NCBI GenBank assembly: GCA_009777715.1
Contig: WRLH01000005.1
Location: 1 to 64,000 of the forward strand
Direction: 5' to 3'
Source of the DNA: Lachnospiraceae bacterium
GTDB lineage: Bacteria; Bacillota; Clostridia; Lachnospirales; Lachnospiraceae
DNA: 64,000 nucleotides
Shown: positions 9,260-16,502 of the stretch, piece after piece
How positions within the stretch are numbered: the first letter of the stretch is position 1
Layout: each line of letters starts with the position of its first letter
Made by a program: the position numbers and the translations under genes
Notes under the pieces: generated by a model
Databases searched by the model: none
What the model saw: only the letters and a program-made list of their open reading frames with translations
Told to the model about the DNA's origin: nothing

Positions 9260-9622
9260 CTACCAGTTCCTGTTACGTCCGCCGCAAAAACTGCCGCCGC
9301 CATATGGATAATCTGCACAATGATACCAAGCCCCGTCATGCTCATGAAGCCCAAGAATTGTGCAATCCTCCGCTTCGCATACCGCATACTTGCTCCAGTT
9401 GATGCCGCTTTGATTGCAATACCAGTCGCCATCATGTTCGTGTGGGCCGTACACCTCGCAGTTGTCGGCTGGGCATAGGGCGAATCGGGGCGAGGCACTT
9501 ACACTTATGCGCTTGCCTCCATGATGTGCTTTGCCATGGCCGCCGCGGGCGTAAGCAGCAGTTGGGAACATTGTTGCGATTATAAGGGCAAAACAAAGGG
9601 CTAAGGCAATTTTTCTTTTCAT
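9260..9622 (-). CDS. Small secreted protein with two Cys/HEHDG repeats
   Basis: 120 residues from the ATG at 9622, which has GGAG 6 bases upstream; an alternative ATG lies at 9634. A Sec signal peptide ends near AAYA. The mature part is basic, His/Gly-rich, then has two units of the form C-x4-C-x3-G-x-HEHDG-x-WY (CPADNC...HEHDGDWYC and CEAEDC...HEHDGAWYHC). The spacing of Cys and His suggests metal binding, but this is inference. I do not recognise a named family. The Cys/HxH style recalls the tail of the protein at 62372. Confidence 0.7.
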   Translation of the reverse strand: MKRKIALALCFALIIATMFPTAAYARGGHGKAHHGGKRISVSASPRFALCPADNCEVYGPHEHDGDWYCNQSGINWSKYAVCEAEDCTILGLHEHDGAWYHCADYPYGGGSFCGGRNRNW

Positions 9623-9811
9623 AAGATTCTCCATTCAAAAGTTGTTGTATTAATTTAACGTGGCTTATTGCTTTTATTATAATGGTTGCTAATTAGGCTG
9701 TCAAGAGAAATTATTTTATCGCTTAATCAAATATGTTTGGGGATTAGGCCTTTTATTTTTTCCATGGATAGCGTATAATCAAAGAAAAGGACGATAAATA
9801 AAGGAATACTA

Positions 9812-10330
9812 ATGACAATTGATAATTGGTTGACAATGATATCTTTAATACTGGTAGTTGGCGGTGGAATTTTTGCCGGATTCCAATGGCATATTACTAA
9901 TAGGATAAAAAGAGCAGAATTTATCAATGCCATTATAATAGAATTGAGATTCAATAAAGAAATGGCAAAGACGATGTATAGGATAGATTATCTTGAAGAT
10001 TCGTGGTATGATGAAGACTTCCATAACTCACATAGCGATTTAGAATTTGAAATAGATAAATTGCTATCATATTTGTCGTACATATGTTACTTAAAGTATA
10101 CGAGAAATATTAGTAATAAAGAATTTAAATTTTTGCAATATGAAATAGTTCGAGCTTGCTCTTCGCCGGATGTCCAGAGCTATCTTTGGAACTTATTTCA
10201 CTTCTCTAAAGCATGTAGTTCAAAGTGTTCATTTGAGTATTTAGTGCTATTTGGAATAAATAATAAGCTTTTTCATAGAAGTTTTTCAAGTAAAGAAAGT
10301 GGATTTTATGATAAAAGACTTAATTTCTAA
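9812..10330 (+). CDS. Unrecognised membrane-anchored protein
   Basis: 172 residues; one N-terminal membrane span (about residues 5-27, LTMISLILVVGGGIFAGFQW) and a Lys/Asp/Phe-rich cytoplasmic domain with no motif I recognise. AAAGGA precedes the ATG. Codon use (AGA, ATA, AAT) and low GC differ from the sulfur genes and point to recent acquisition. It is 47 bp upstream of the Abi_alpha-like gene on the same strand, so the two are probably cotranscribed and may act together. Confidence 0.6.
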   Translation: MTIDNWLTMISLILVVGGGIFAGFQWHITNRIKRAEFINAIIIELRFNKEMAKTMYRIDYLEDSWYDEDFHNSHSDLEFEIDKLLSYLSYICYLKYTRNISNKEFKFLQYEIVRACSSPDVQSYLWNLFHFSKACSSKCSFEYLVLFGINNKLFHRSFSSKESGFYDKRLNF

Positions 10331-10377
10331 TTTTATTAATTAGGTACAATAAAGGACATCAAGGAGGAAATTTTTGA

Positions 10378-11217
10378 ATGGCAGATTTAACAAGTAATTT
10401 AGGAACTGAAAAGTTAGCTGAGACTACCTCAAAAATTGTGGAAGCAGTAACACTGCCATTGGCAGAGTCTGTTGGTAGCACAATTAATAGTCTCTTCTTT
10501 TTAGTATTCGGTGGTATTGGGCATGCTGCTGAAAAACGCAGGGAAAAATACAAATATAGCATGATAGCTTTTCAGAATGAGTGTAGTGCTAAAATTAATA
10601 ATGTTCCAGCTGAACGATTAGCAGAACCAAGCACACAAATAATAATGCAAACGTTAGAAAACGCTAAAGCGTGCGTTGAGGAAGAGGAATTAAGAGAATT
10701 TTTTGCGAATCTGGTAGCAGCGGCATGTGATTCTAGTAAAAAATCGAATGTTCGTCCATCATTTTCAGATGTAATAAGCCAGTTAACACCAATGAATGCA
10801 AAAATACTTAAAATTATTTCTGGAAAACCAAACACAGGAAGAATACCAATGATTTCCTGTCGAGATTGCTTTGAGGATACTGGAATTTATTTATTCCGAG
10901 GTTATATAAGGATATGCAACACTTCAAATCAACAAACATTAGAGAACGAAATCGAATATGTAGAGGAAACTCTCAGTAATCTGGAGCGTCTCGGTATACT
11001 CAAGTGTTATGATTCAATTCCAGAAAATATAATTTCAAATGTAAGACATGATTGTGAATGGTTAGTAGAGAATGCAAAAAGTCTACCAGCTTATTTAGAA
11101 GTATGTCAAGTCCAAGGGGGTGCTGATATTTTTCAAATTGTAAAAGAATCTTTCTCCTTTACCCCTTTTGGGGTGAATTTTTTAGAGGCATGTGTGAGGG
11201 ATAATAAGCCAATTTAA
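10378..11217 (+). CDS. Abi_alpha (DUF4393) family protein, possible abortive-infection factor
   Basis: 279 residues. The segment PAERLAEPSTQIIMQTLENA followed by EEEELREFFANLVAAACDSSK matches the conserved core of the DUF4393/Abi_alpha family, named after a plasmid abortive-infection gene. A hydrophobic region near residues 35-50 (INSLFFLVFGGIGHA) could associate with membrane. The C-terminal half is predicted helical. AAGGAGG lies 11 bases before the ATG. Family membership is fairly clear; a defence role for this copy is inference from the family name and the accessory context. Confidence 0.7.
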   Translation: MADLTSNLGTEKLAETTSKIVEAVTLPLAESVGSTINSLFFLVFGGIGHAAEKRREKYKYSMIAFQNECSAKINNVPAERLAEPSTQIIMQTLENAKACVEEEELREFFANLVAAACDSSKKSNVRPSFSDVISQLTPMNAKILKIISGKPNTGRIPMISCRDCFEDTGIYLFRGYIRICNTSNQQTLENEIEYVEETLSNLERLGILKCYDSIPENIISNVRHDCEWLVENAKSLPAYLEVCQVQGGADIFQIVKESFSFTPFGVNFLEACVRDNKPI

Positions 11218-11338
11218 GAGATAACCTATGAATAACGATGTTGAAATCCTATTTAAATTGGGCCAAGAGAAACTAAAATTCCCTGATTGACTCAGCAACA
11301 AGAAAAAACTAAAAAATACCACAAATAATTCAAAAAGA

Positions 11339-11809
11339 TTATGCTTCAAAAGAATAAATCTGTAACGGCGTTTCATTAAAAGATGATGGCGGTTTCTTTT
11401 CAATCTGCTGTAGCAACAATAATCCATTATCATAATCAACCGAGAAATTGAAATACTTTAATATATCACACCCGAACAAACTGCGAAGTTCTGTATCAAG
11501 TGCAAAGAAAACTCTTGCGTTCTGAATTTCTCTATCGCCAAACTTAATTGAAACATTTTCAATATATCGTAACTCTAAATCCCCGCCTCCTGTTGAAGCA
11601 GAACCTTTGAAAATGGCGCATTTATGCAATTGATCTTGTGTATATCCAAGATTTTCTAAATCCTTGATACTTAATGTTGTGAAATCTGAAGCAGTATCCA
11701 GTTTGAATTTAACAGATTCAAGTGACATTCTGTCGGCAGTCATAACTTCTGCTGAAAATTCGATCCGTCCCAATCCTGACGGATTGAAGCTAATGGTTAT
11801 AGGTGTCAT
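11339..11809 (-). CDS. Retropepsin-like aspartic protease fold protein
   Basis: 156 residues. FKLDTASDFTTLS (Asp38) corresponds to the catalytic D-T-G/A motif of single-domain retroviral-type proteases, and LFGCDILKYFNFSVDY near residue 125 to the conserved G-x-D-x-L-x-x-F strand after it. Such proteins act as homodimers. The start overlaps the stop of the upstream gene by 4 bp (ATGA), implying translational coupling. The substrate is unknown; the Ala in place of Gly in DTG is tolerated in this clan. Confidence 0.7.
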   Translation of the reverse strand: MTPITISFNPSGLGRIEFSAEVMTADRMSLESVKFKLDTASDFTTLSIKDLENLGYTQDQLHKCAIFKGSASTGGGDLELRYIENVSIKFGDREIQNARVFFALDTELRSLFGCDILKYFNFSVDYDNGLLLLQQIEKKPPSSFNETPLQIYSFEA

Positions 11810-12060
11810 ATTCTAAACAGTCCTCCGATTTGGGGAGTGTCGTCAAAGCCTTCCATAACTGTTGTTTTACCTAAGTTCCCTGCTTTTTGCAATTCTCTTT
11901 TTTTTGCTAATGCCTCTTCAAAACTTGAGAAAACCTTATAAATGTCTCCAAACAGCTTATTATCGCTCCAAGCAATATTTACGGCAACAAAATATTGCTT
12001 GGGATATTTCATAACAGCTTCATCAAGCCACATTCGCTCCATAAAAACCGTTCCTTTCAT
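11806..12060 (-). CDS. Small protein coupled to aspartic-protease-like gene
   Basis: 84 residues (or 78 from a second ATG at 12042, which also has AAAGGA upstream). It has a beta-rich pattern (YFVAVNIAWSDNKLFGDIYKVF) followed by an amphipathic helix FEEALAKKRELQKAG. I recognise no family. It is translationally coupled to the protease-like gene by an ATGA overlap, so the two probably function together. Confidence 0.6.
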   Translation of the reverse strand: MKGTVFMERMWLDEAVMKYPKQYFVAVNIAWSDNKLFGDIYKVFSSFEEALAKKRELQKAGNLGKTTVMEGFDDTPQIGGLFRI

Positions 12061-12104
12061 GTTTGATTGCCTTTCTTATATTATAATCCATAAGTCTCTA
12101 TTTA

Positions 12105-12806
12105 TCAAACTATTTTCTTTGAAAAGTAAACACTAATTTCTGCCGCGCTGCCTTTATTCTCTAGCTTGAATGGAGAAACTTCCTTTCCCTCATGCTCCAA
12201 AGCCAGTTCAACGTGTTTTAGGACAATCCCTAAATCAAATAGATAAAGTTTGCCCGGCAGGACCTTGCCAAGGCCGCGGACATTAGATTTTACTGTAACC
12301 AAGCCGTCATCAAAGTGAAGCTTCCACGGCTGAAAATTCACCGCAGACGGTGCAAGCCTTGCAGCGCGGGCGACTGGGTTATCCTCGTTGCTGATATCAG
12401 TGATTTTTTTGCGTTTAAAGTCCCTTTCCCCATCGCGGAGAGGAACATCTGTCTTGCCAAAGCCAAGCAGAATCCGGTAATCAGCCTTAGCAGCTTTGGG
12501 TTTTGCCATCCCGCACCAGATACTGCCATAGCCAATGCTTTGTAAATATAAGTCAACGCCTTGGAGCGTGTAGCCGATGTTAAGATATGCCAAATCGCTG
12601 TCATCAGCAGACGATAAAATTGCGTGTGGGGCAAATCCGCCTTTAAGTTCTTCATTGCCAACAATTTCAAACCGCGCCGCTTGGCCAAATGCTTGTTCTG
12701 CGTTTTCAAGATAAGTTTTGATATCTGACAATGCCGTCTCATCAAGTGGCGTTTTGTCATATTGCCGAACGCTCCGGCGGGCATATATTGTTTCGTAGAG
12801 TGTCAT
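12105..12806 (-). CDS. Nitroreductase family protein (TM1586 type)
   Basis: 233 residues from the ATG at 12806 (GGAGG upstream). The start TLYETIYARRSVRQYDKTPL is the FMN-binding nitroreductase signature; the C-terminal part (RAARLAPSAVNFQPWKLHF) repeats the FMN/dimer region, typical of the tandem-domain TM1586 subfamily. Probably an FMN-dependent NAD(P)H oxidoreductase; the substrate is unknown. It lies 28 bp after the DUF3990 module on the same strand, so it could be read through from it. Confidence 0.85.
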   Translation of the reverse strand: MTLYETIYARRSVRQYDKTPLDETALSDIKTYLENAEQAFGQAARFEIVGNEELKGGFAPHAILSSADDSDLAYLNIGYTLQGVDLYLQSIGYGSIWCGMAKPKAAKADYRILLGFGKTDVPLRDGERDFKRKKITDISNEDNPVARAARLAPSAVNFQPWKLHFDDGLVTVKSNVRGLGKVLPGKLYLFDLGIVLKHVELALEHEGKEVSPFKLENKGSAAEISVYFSKKIV

Positions 12807-12834
12807 ATTGTACCTCCGTTTTTTATCAATGATT

Positions 12835-13059
12835 TCAAAAGGGGCTTCCGCCGGAATTAATATGTTGTTCTTCCTGAAACAGAGAGAAAACATACAATGC
12901 GCTTTGCCCATAAAGACCGCTATCATCATCAGCATAGCATAATCCAATATGAGATTCGTAGAACATTTTTAGTGCCTCGTTGTCATTTATTCCATAGCTT
13001 TCAGTAATTAAATTGATAATTATTGGCAACGTAGCTGCCCGAATTGTTCCATGTGCCAT
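12835..13059 (-). CDS. Small protein of DUF3990/DUF3791 module
   Basis: 74 residues from the ATG at 13059 (AGAAAGGG upstream), starting 2 bp after the DUF3990 stop. The pattern AATLPIIINLITESYG ... ALKMFYESHIG ... YADDDSGLYGQSALYVFSLF is one I associate with a small conserved protein next to DUF3990 genes. It is all-helical, and the function is unknown. It could be an antitoxin or immunity partner. Confidence 0.65.
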   Translation of the reverse strand: MAHGTIRAATLPIIINLITESYGINDNEALKMFYESHIGLCYADDDSGLYGQSALYVFSLFQEEQHINSGGSPF

Positions 13060-13061
13060 TG

Positions 13062-13544
13062 TTAATTTACCCTTTCTGCTGAGATGAACTGGAGATACTC
13101 TAAAGCCTTGGCCGTAGAAAAACATATCTGCTTGTTTGCATACATAAATACCAATTTTGAAAGCGCGAAGTCCTTTGGGGACAAGCCATCAACAACAGCT
13201 TGGATAGTCTCGCCGACATCATCATTCGCAATTTTCCCGATGACAATATCATGTTCATGCTGATAATTTGAATTTTTGCGGCATTCAACGACAAAATCAA
13301 GCCACTCCAATGAATAATCAGCAAATGCCTTTACTTTTAGTATTTGGAGGGCGGAATCATCAAATTCATAAGTATTTAGATAAGCGTCTGCTTTTTTTCG
13401 GGCTTTCGCTTGACGTTTAGCCCATTTTGTTGCTTGCTCACGGATATCTGTAGTATAAAATCCAGTCCCAAAATCGCGGCCGGTAAATGCCTTAATGATT
13501 CGCGGAACGTTAACTATTTCAGTGCTGCCATGATAAATAATCAT
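13062..13544 (-). CDS. DUF3990 protein, putative ADP-ribosyltransferase-like toxin
   Basis: 160 residues from the ATG at 13544; a GTG at 13556 is closer to AAAGGAG and is the alternative start. The N-terminal IIYHGSTEIVNVP and KAFTGRDFGTGFYTTDIREQATKWA match the DUF3990 pattern (YHGS ... DFGxGFYxT), which resembles the NAD-binding core of ADP-ribosyltransferases. The gene sits between two small genes in one operon, the layout of a toxin-antitoxin module. Toxin function is inference. Confidence 0.75.
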   Translation of the reverse strand: MIIYHGSTEIVNVPRIIKAFTGRDFGTGFYTTDIREQATKWAKRQAKARKKADAYLNTYEFDDSALQILKVKAFADYSLEWLDFVVECRKNSNYQHEHDIVIGKIANDDVGETIQAVVDGLSPKDFALSKLVFMYANKQICFSTAKALEYLQFISAERVN

Positions 13545-13598
13545 AATTATATCCACGCTCCTTTCAAAGTCTGGAGAATTTGGGCGTAGCTCATAATC

Positions 13599-13817
13599 TC
13601 ATCCTGAATCCATGTTTCGGGTTTTTTCACCGCCTAGAAACTGGTCAATATCTCTGACGATATACTCAAAACCAAACCCATGCAAGATATCATAATCGCG
13701 GTCAAGCATTTCAATTACCCCTTTTTCCTCAAAAAGCTTGTAGATCTCATTGCTTGGCATTGATTTGTAGTCAGCATATTTCTCTATGCAAAATGCTTTG
13801 AATGATAGTTGGCTCAA
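13599..13817 (-). CDS. DUF3791 small protein, partner of DUF3990
   Basis: 72 residues. The pattern FKAFCIEKYADYKSMPSNEI then LFEEKGVIEMLDRDYDILHG and YIVRDIDQFL is DUF3791, the usual companion of DUF3990. It starts at TTG 13817 with a strong GGAGG 7 bases upstream. It is the first gene of the module, placed like an antitoxin gene, and lies 130 bp from the tRNA-Leu gene. Confidence 0.78.
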   Translation of the reverse strand: MSQLSFKAFCIEKYADYKSMPSNEIYKLFEEKGVIEMLDRDYDILHGFGFEYIVRDIDQFLGGEKTRNMDSG

Positions 13818-13949
13818 AGTTTAACCTCCGATTTTTAAAGCTTTGTGATTCTTGCTAGATAGTCTTTCCCATAGACGTTCTGATAATTGCCGGAGTTTCC
13901 TTTTCTCCTTAAATGAAAACCATCTGGATATTTCCAGCTGGTTCACTGC

Positions 13950-14032
13950 TGCAGGAAAAGAGACTTGAACTCTCATGAGGTAACCCTCACACGGACCTGA
14001 ACCGTGCGCGTCTGCCATTCCGCCATTCCTGC
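13950..14032 (-). tRNA. tRNA-Leu (anticodon CAG)
   Basis: 83 nt on the minus strand. Acceptor GCAGGAA pairs with TTCCTGC. The anticodon arm is CACGG-TTCAGGT-CCGTG with anticodon CAG. A long variable arm (TGAGGGTTACCTCA) marks a class II tRNA, and the T-loop is TTCAAGT. CCA is not encoded. The accessory block of small genes abuts its 3' end, a common integration position, although no integrase is present. Confidence 0.95.
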
Positions 14033-14227
14033 GTCTGTAATCTATATTATCAGCAATAATCCCCCTCCTCCCATTCTACCACATTAATTTTCCCAAATCA
14101 ATTACTAATAAAAAATCCGCATATCCGCATTATGCAAATACTAGTTTAACTTTTATTTTGGAAAGTGTCAACTATCAGGCGAAATTTATTGCCAAGGGGT
14201 TAAGTTCTGCTAAGAAAATGCCGAAAA

Positions 14228-14276
14228 TATAATTATAAAAATAGCTATAACTATAATTATAAACTATAGCTATAAA
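14228..14276. repeat. AT-only tandem repeat upstream of FliD-like gene
   Basis: Two copies of a 24-25 bp unit beginning TATAATTATAAA (14228 and 14252) and containing ATAGCTATA (14241 and 14266). The 396-bp stretch 14033-14429 holds no gene: it is AT-rich and contains this repeat and the hairpin leader described next. It may be a curved or protein-binding promoter region. Confidence 0.6.
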
Positions 14277-14376
14277 TATATTTTTAGTATTGATTTTTTC
14301 CAATTTTTATAGTAAAATAAAATTAGCAGTTTAGCTTTAGCTAATTTTGCTTTAAAACGTAATGCCCATATGAAAA

Positions 14377-14425
14377 CGGAAACGAATTTCCGAGGCTAGG
14401 ATAGCCGCATCAATCAAAGGAGTGA
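14377..14425 (+). promoter_or_regulatory. Two-hairpin leader with GGA loop, CsrA-site-like
   Basis: Hairpin 1 has arms CGGAAA/TTTCCG with a CGAA loop (14377-14392). Hairpin 2 is GGCTA-GGA-TAGCC (14394-14406), a stem that presents GGA in its loop. The ribosome binding site AAAGGAG follows at 14417-14423. A GGA-loop hairpin plus a second GGA at the ribosome site is how CsrA binds and represses flagellin mRNA in Bacillus. No csrA gene is in the window, so this is a hypothesis. Confidence 0.4.
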
Positions 14426-14429
14426 GCAT

Positions 14430-15218
14430 ATGAAAATGGACATGACAGCTTTAACTGGTTATAATACGCGCAAAGATTATTCGATGCTTCTTAATAATCT
14501 GCCCTCGCGTTCCGGTGCCGCAGGTGCAGCAGCGAATCTTAATTTTCTTTCCGATTACGCAAGCATCAAAAACGGCAGTTATGGGAAACTGATGAGTGCT
14601 TATTACGGCCCTGACCGGGACCGGGTTAGCGGCATAGCCAACAATTCTCTATCGACTTCCCGTGACAGCAGCAGACAATTAAGGGATATCCAGAACAATG
14701 CCGAAGCATTGAAGAAATCGGCGGACAGTTTGCTATCGACTGGTTCTCAGTCAGTTTTTAATGAAACGAATATTACCGCCACAGATGATAAAGGCGTGAC
14801 GACCACGAGCAGAGGTTTTGACACCAACGCGATTTTCAAAGCAGTTTCGACTTTTGCGAACGACTATAACAACTTACTTGATAAAGGCCGTGAGTCAAAT
14901 GCTTCCGGCATTGCTTCCCGGGTTAATTCACTTACCAGCATGACCAGCCTTAACCGCAATCTGCTTGGGCAGGTCGGCATAAGGCTTGACGGTGACGGCA
15001 AAATGTCGGTTGACGAAGAAGCATTCAAAAAAGCAAATATGTCAACCGTCCAATCATTATTCCAAGGCACTGGCTCATATGCTTTCCAAGTTTCAGCCCA
15101 AGCGTCCTTAATTGATTTTACGGCCGCAAACGAAGCGGCAAGATCCAATACCTACAATGCCAGCGGAAGCTTTACCAATAACTTTTCAAGCGGGAATATT
15201 TTCGGTTCATTTTTCTAG
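14430..15218 (+). CDS. FliD-C-terminal-like protein of unknown role
   Basis: 262 residues. The central FKAVSTFANDYNNLLDKGRE and the C-terminal NLLGQVGIRLDGDGKMSVDEEAFKKA...STVQSLF closely follow the C-terminal domain pattern of the flagellar cap protein FliD, but the protein is much shorter than FliD and the N-terminal half is Ser/Asn/Ala-rich. No flagellar genes surround it. A rho-independent terminator follows at 15240. It may be a stand-alone filament-cap or surface protein of Clostridia. Confidence 0.6.
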   Translation: MKMDMTALTGYNTRKDYSMLLNNLPSRSGAAGAAANLNFLSDYASIKNGSYGKLMSAYYGPDRDRVSGIANNSLSTSRDSSRQLRDIQNNAEALKKSADSLLSTGSQSVFNETNITATDDKGVTTTSRGFDTNAIFKAVSTFANDYNNLLDKGRESNASGIASRVNSLTSMTSLNRNLLGQVGIRLDGDGKMSVDEEAFKKANMSTVQSLFQGTGSYAFQVSAQASLIDFTAANEAARSNTYNASGSFTNNFSSGNIFGSFF

Positions 15219-15239
15219 TTTTACCGGATCAAAGCTTAC

Positions 15240-15266
15240 AGCCCACATAAAAATATGTGGGCTTTT
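15240..15266 (+). terminator. Rho-independent terminator
   Basis: Arms AGCCCACAT and ATGTGGGCT followed by TTTTG; it ends the FliD-like gene transcript. Confidence 0.85.
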
Positions 15267-15290
15267 GATATTGAGTTAAGGAGCTAAAGC

Positions 15291-15467
15291 ATGAAAAAAT
15301 GCCCGCGTTGCTTAAAATACGATCGTGATGACGTAAGGTTTTGCTGTCATTGCAATACCGAGCTATTCTTTGAACATCGGTTTAAAAATTGTGAAAATCC
15401 GAAAAAATTTCTCTTGTCTCCAACTAATTTTTATGCTATAATCCGTTTGTTGTGTAAAAAACTATAA
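15291..15467 (+). CDS. 58-residue zinc-ribbon protein
   Basis: A short reading frame with AAGGAG 7 bases before the ATG. The protein starts MKKCPRCLKY and has a second pair in FCCHCNTELFF, giving C-x2-C ... C-x2-C zinc-ribbon geometry within the first 21 residues; the rest is basic (KKLs at the end). Its last 50 bases contain the promoter of rpsB, so transcription of the two genes may interfere. No named family was recognised. Confidence 0.6.
   Translation: MKKCPRCLKYDRDDVRFCCHCNTELFFEHRFKNCENPKKFLLSPTNFYAIIRLLCKKL
15414..15442 (+). promoter_or_regulatory. rpsB promoter inside zinc-ribbon gene
   Basis: -35 TTGTCT (15414-15419), 17-bp spacer, -10 TATAAT (15437-15442). It leaves a leader of about 135 nt before rpsB, long enough for a ribosomal-protein autoregulatory structure, although no S2 leader motif could be confirmed by eye. 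Confidence 0.65.
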
Positions 15468-15582
15468 GCACGCAAGCGGATTCGCAGTATTGGTGTCCAT
15501 CAACATGGATTAAATGCGGAGGAACGGTTGCGGAAGCGATTTTTAAGCAGCTAGCTTGAAAATCAAACCAATGGAGGAAAAT

Positions 15583-16368
15583 ATGAGCGTTATATCAATG
15601 AAGCAATTGCTTGAAGCAGGTGTGCATTTTGGCCACCAGACCAGAAGATGGAACCCGAAAATGGCTCCTTACATCTTCACCGAAAGAAACGGCATCCACA
15701 TTATTGACTTACAAAAGTCAGTCGGAAAAGTTGACGAAGCCTACCGCGCGATTTTTGAAGTCGCTTCGCAAGGCGGGACAATTCTTTTTGTCGGGACAAA
15801 AAAGCAAGCCCAAGACGCGGTCAAAACAGAAGCTTTACGCTGCGGTATGTTTTATGTCAGCGAAAGATGGCTAGGCGGAATGCTGACCAACTTTAAAACA
15901 ATCCAAAGCCGGATTGAAAGATTAAAAGCAATTGAAAGAATGCATAAAGACGGCACTTTTGAGATTTTACCCAAAAAAGAAGTTATTGCGCTTAAGAAAG
16001 AATGGGAAAAATTGGAAAAAAATCTTGGCGGCCTTAAGGAAATGAGACGGGTCCCCGATGCGATTTTTGTCGTTGACCCCAAAAAAGAAAGAATCTGCGT
16101 CCAAGAAGCCCATTCCCTTGGCATTACCTTAATCGGAATCGGCGACACCAACTGTGACCCCGAAGAGCTTGACTTCATCATTCCCGGCAATGACGATGCA
16201 ATCCGCGCCGTCAAACTGATTGTTGCCAAGATGGCCGATGCGGTTATCGAAGCAAACCAAGGCGAGGATGCGCTTAATGATTCAAGTGAAGAGGAAGCCG
16301 AAGCAGAAGAGACAGCTTACGAAGCCCCAAAGGATATTGAGGAAGTTGTTGCTTTAGAAGAAGCATAA
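15583..16368 (+). CDS. rpsB: 30S ribosomal protein S2
   Basis: 261 residues from the ATG at 15583 (GGAGG 5 bases upstream). [26 protein letters not shown] is the S2 start; [26 protein letters not shown] is the conserved C-terminal block. There is a Glu/Ala-rich acidic tail after residue 230. It forms part of the 30S subunit platform and is cotranscribed with tsf. Confidence 0.98.
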   Translation: MSVISMKQLLEAGVHFGHQTRRWNPKMAPYIFTERNGIHIIDLQKSVGKVDEAYRAIFEVASQGGTILFVGTKKQAQDAVKTEALRCGMFYVSERWLGGMLTNFKTIQSRIERLKAIERMHKDGTFEILPKKEVIALKKEWEKLEKNLGGLKEMRRVPDAIFVVDPKKERICVQEAHSLGITLIGIGDTNCDPEELDFIIPGNDDAIRAVKLIVAKMADAVIEANQGEDALNDSSEEEAEAEETAYEAPKDIEEVVALEEA

Positions 16369-16382
16369 AAAATTTTAAAGAT

Positions 16383-16412
16383 TTAAAAATTAATTAAATT
16401 ATTAATTTTTAA
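16383..16412 (+). other. AT-rich hairpin between rpsB and tsf
   Basis: Perfect 12-bp arms TTAAAAATTAAT and ATTAATTTTTAA with a 6-nt loop, in a 134-bp gap. All A/T, so a weak attenuator or processing site at most. Confidence 0.4.
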
Positions 16413-16502
16413 TTCTAAAATAGAAAGATCTTCTTAGGACTATAAAGACTGGTTTTTGAAAAAATAAAAGAATAAAGAACTATAAATAGAAAGGAACTAA
16501 TT

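Noticed and set aside
13821-14018. 65-residue ORF overlapping the tRNA-Leu gene
   Set aside because: It is a shadow of the tRNA and its flank.
13950-14032. tRNA-Leu as an att site for an element containing 9.8-13.8 kb
   Set aside because: No integrase gene and no repeated tRNA end could be found on the other side.
14350-14425. Cyclic-di-GMP riboswitch before the FliD-like gene
   Set aside because: GGAAAC-like words are present but the conserved core and tetraloop-receptor layout of the known classes are not.
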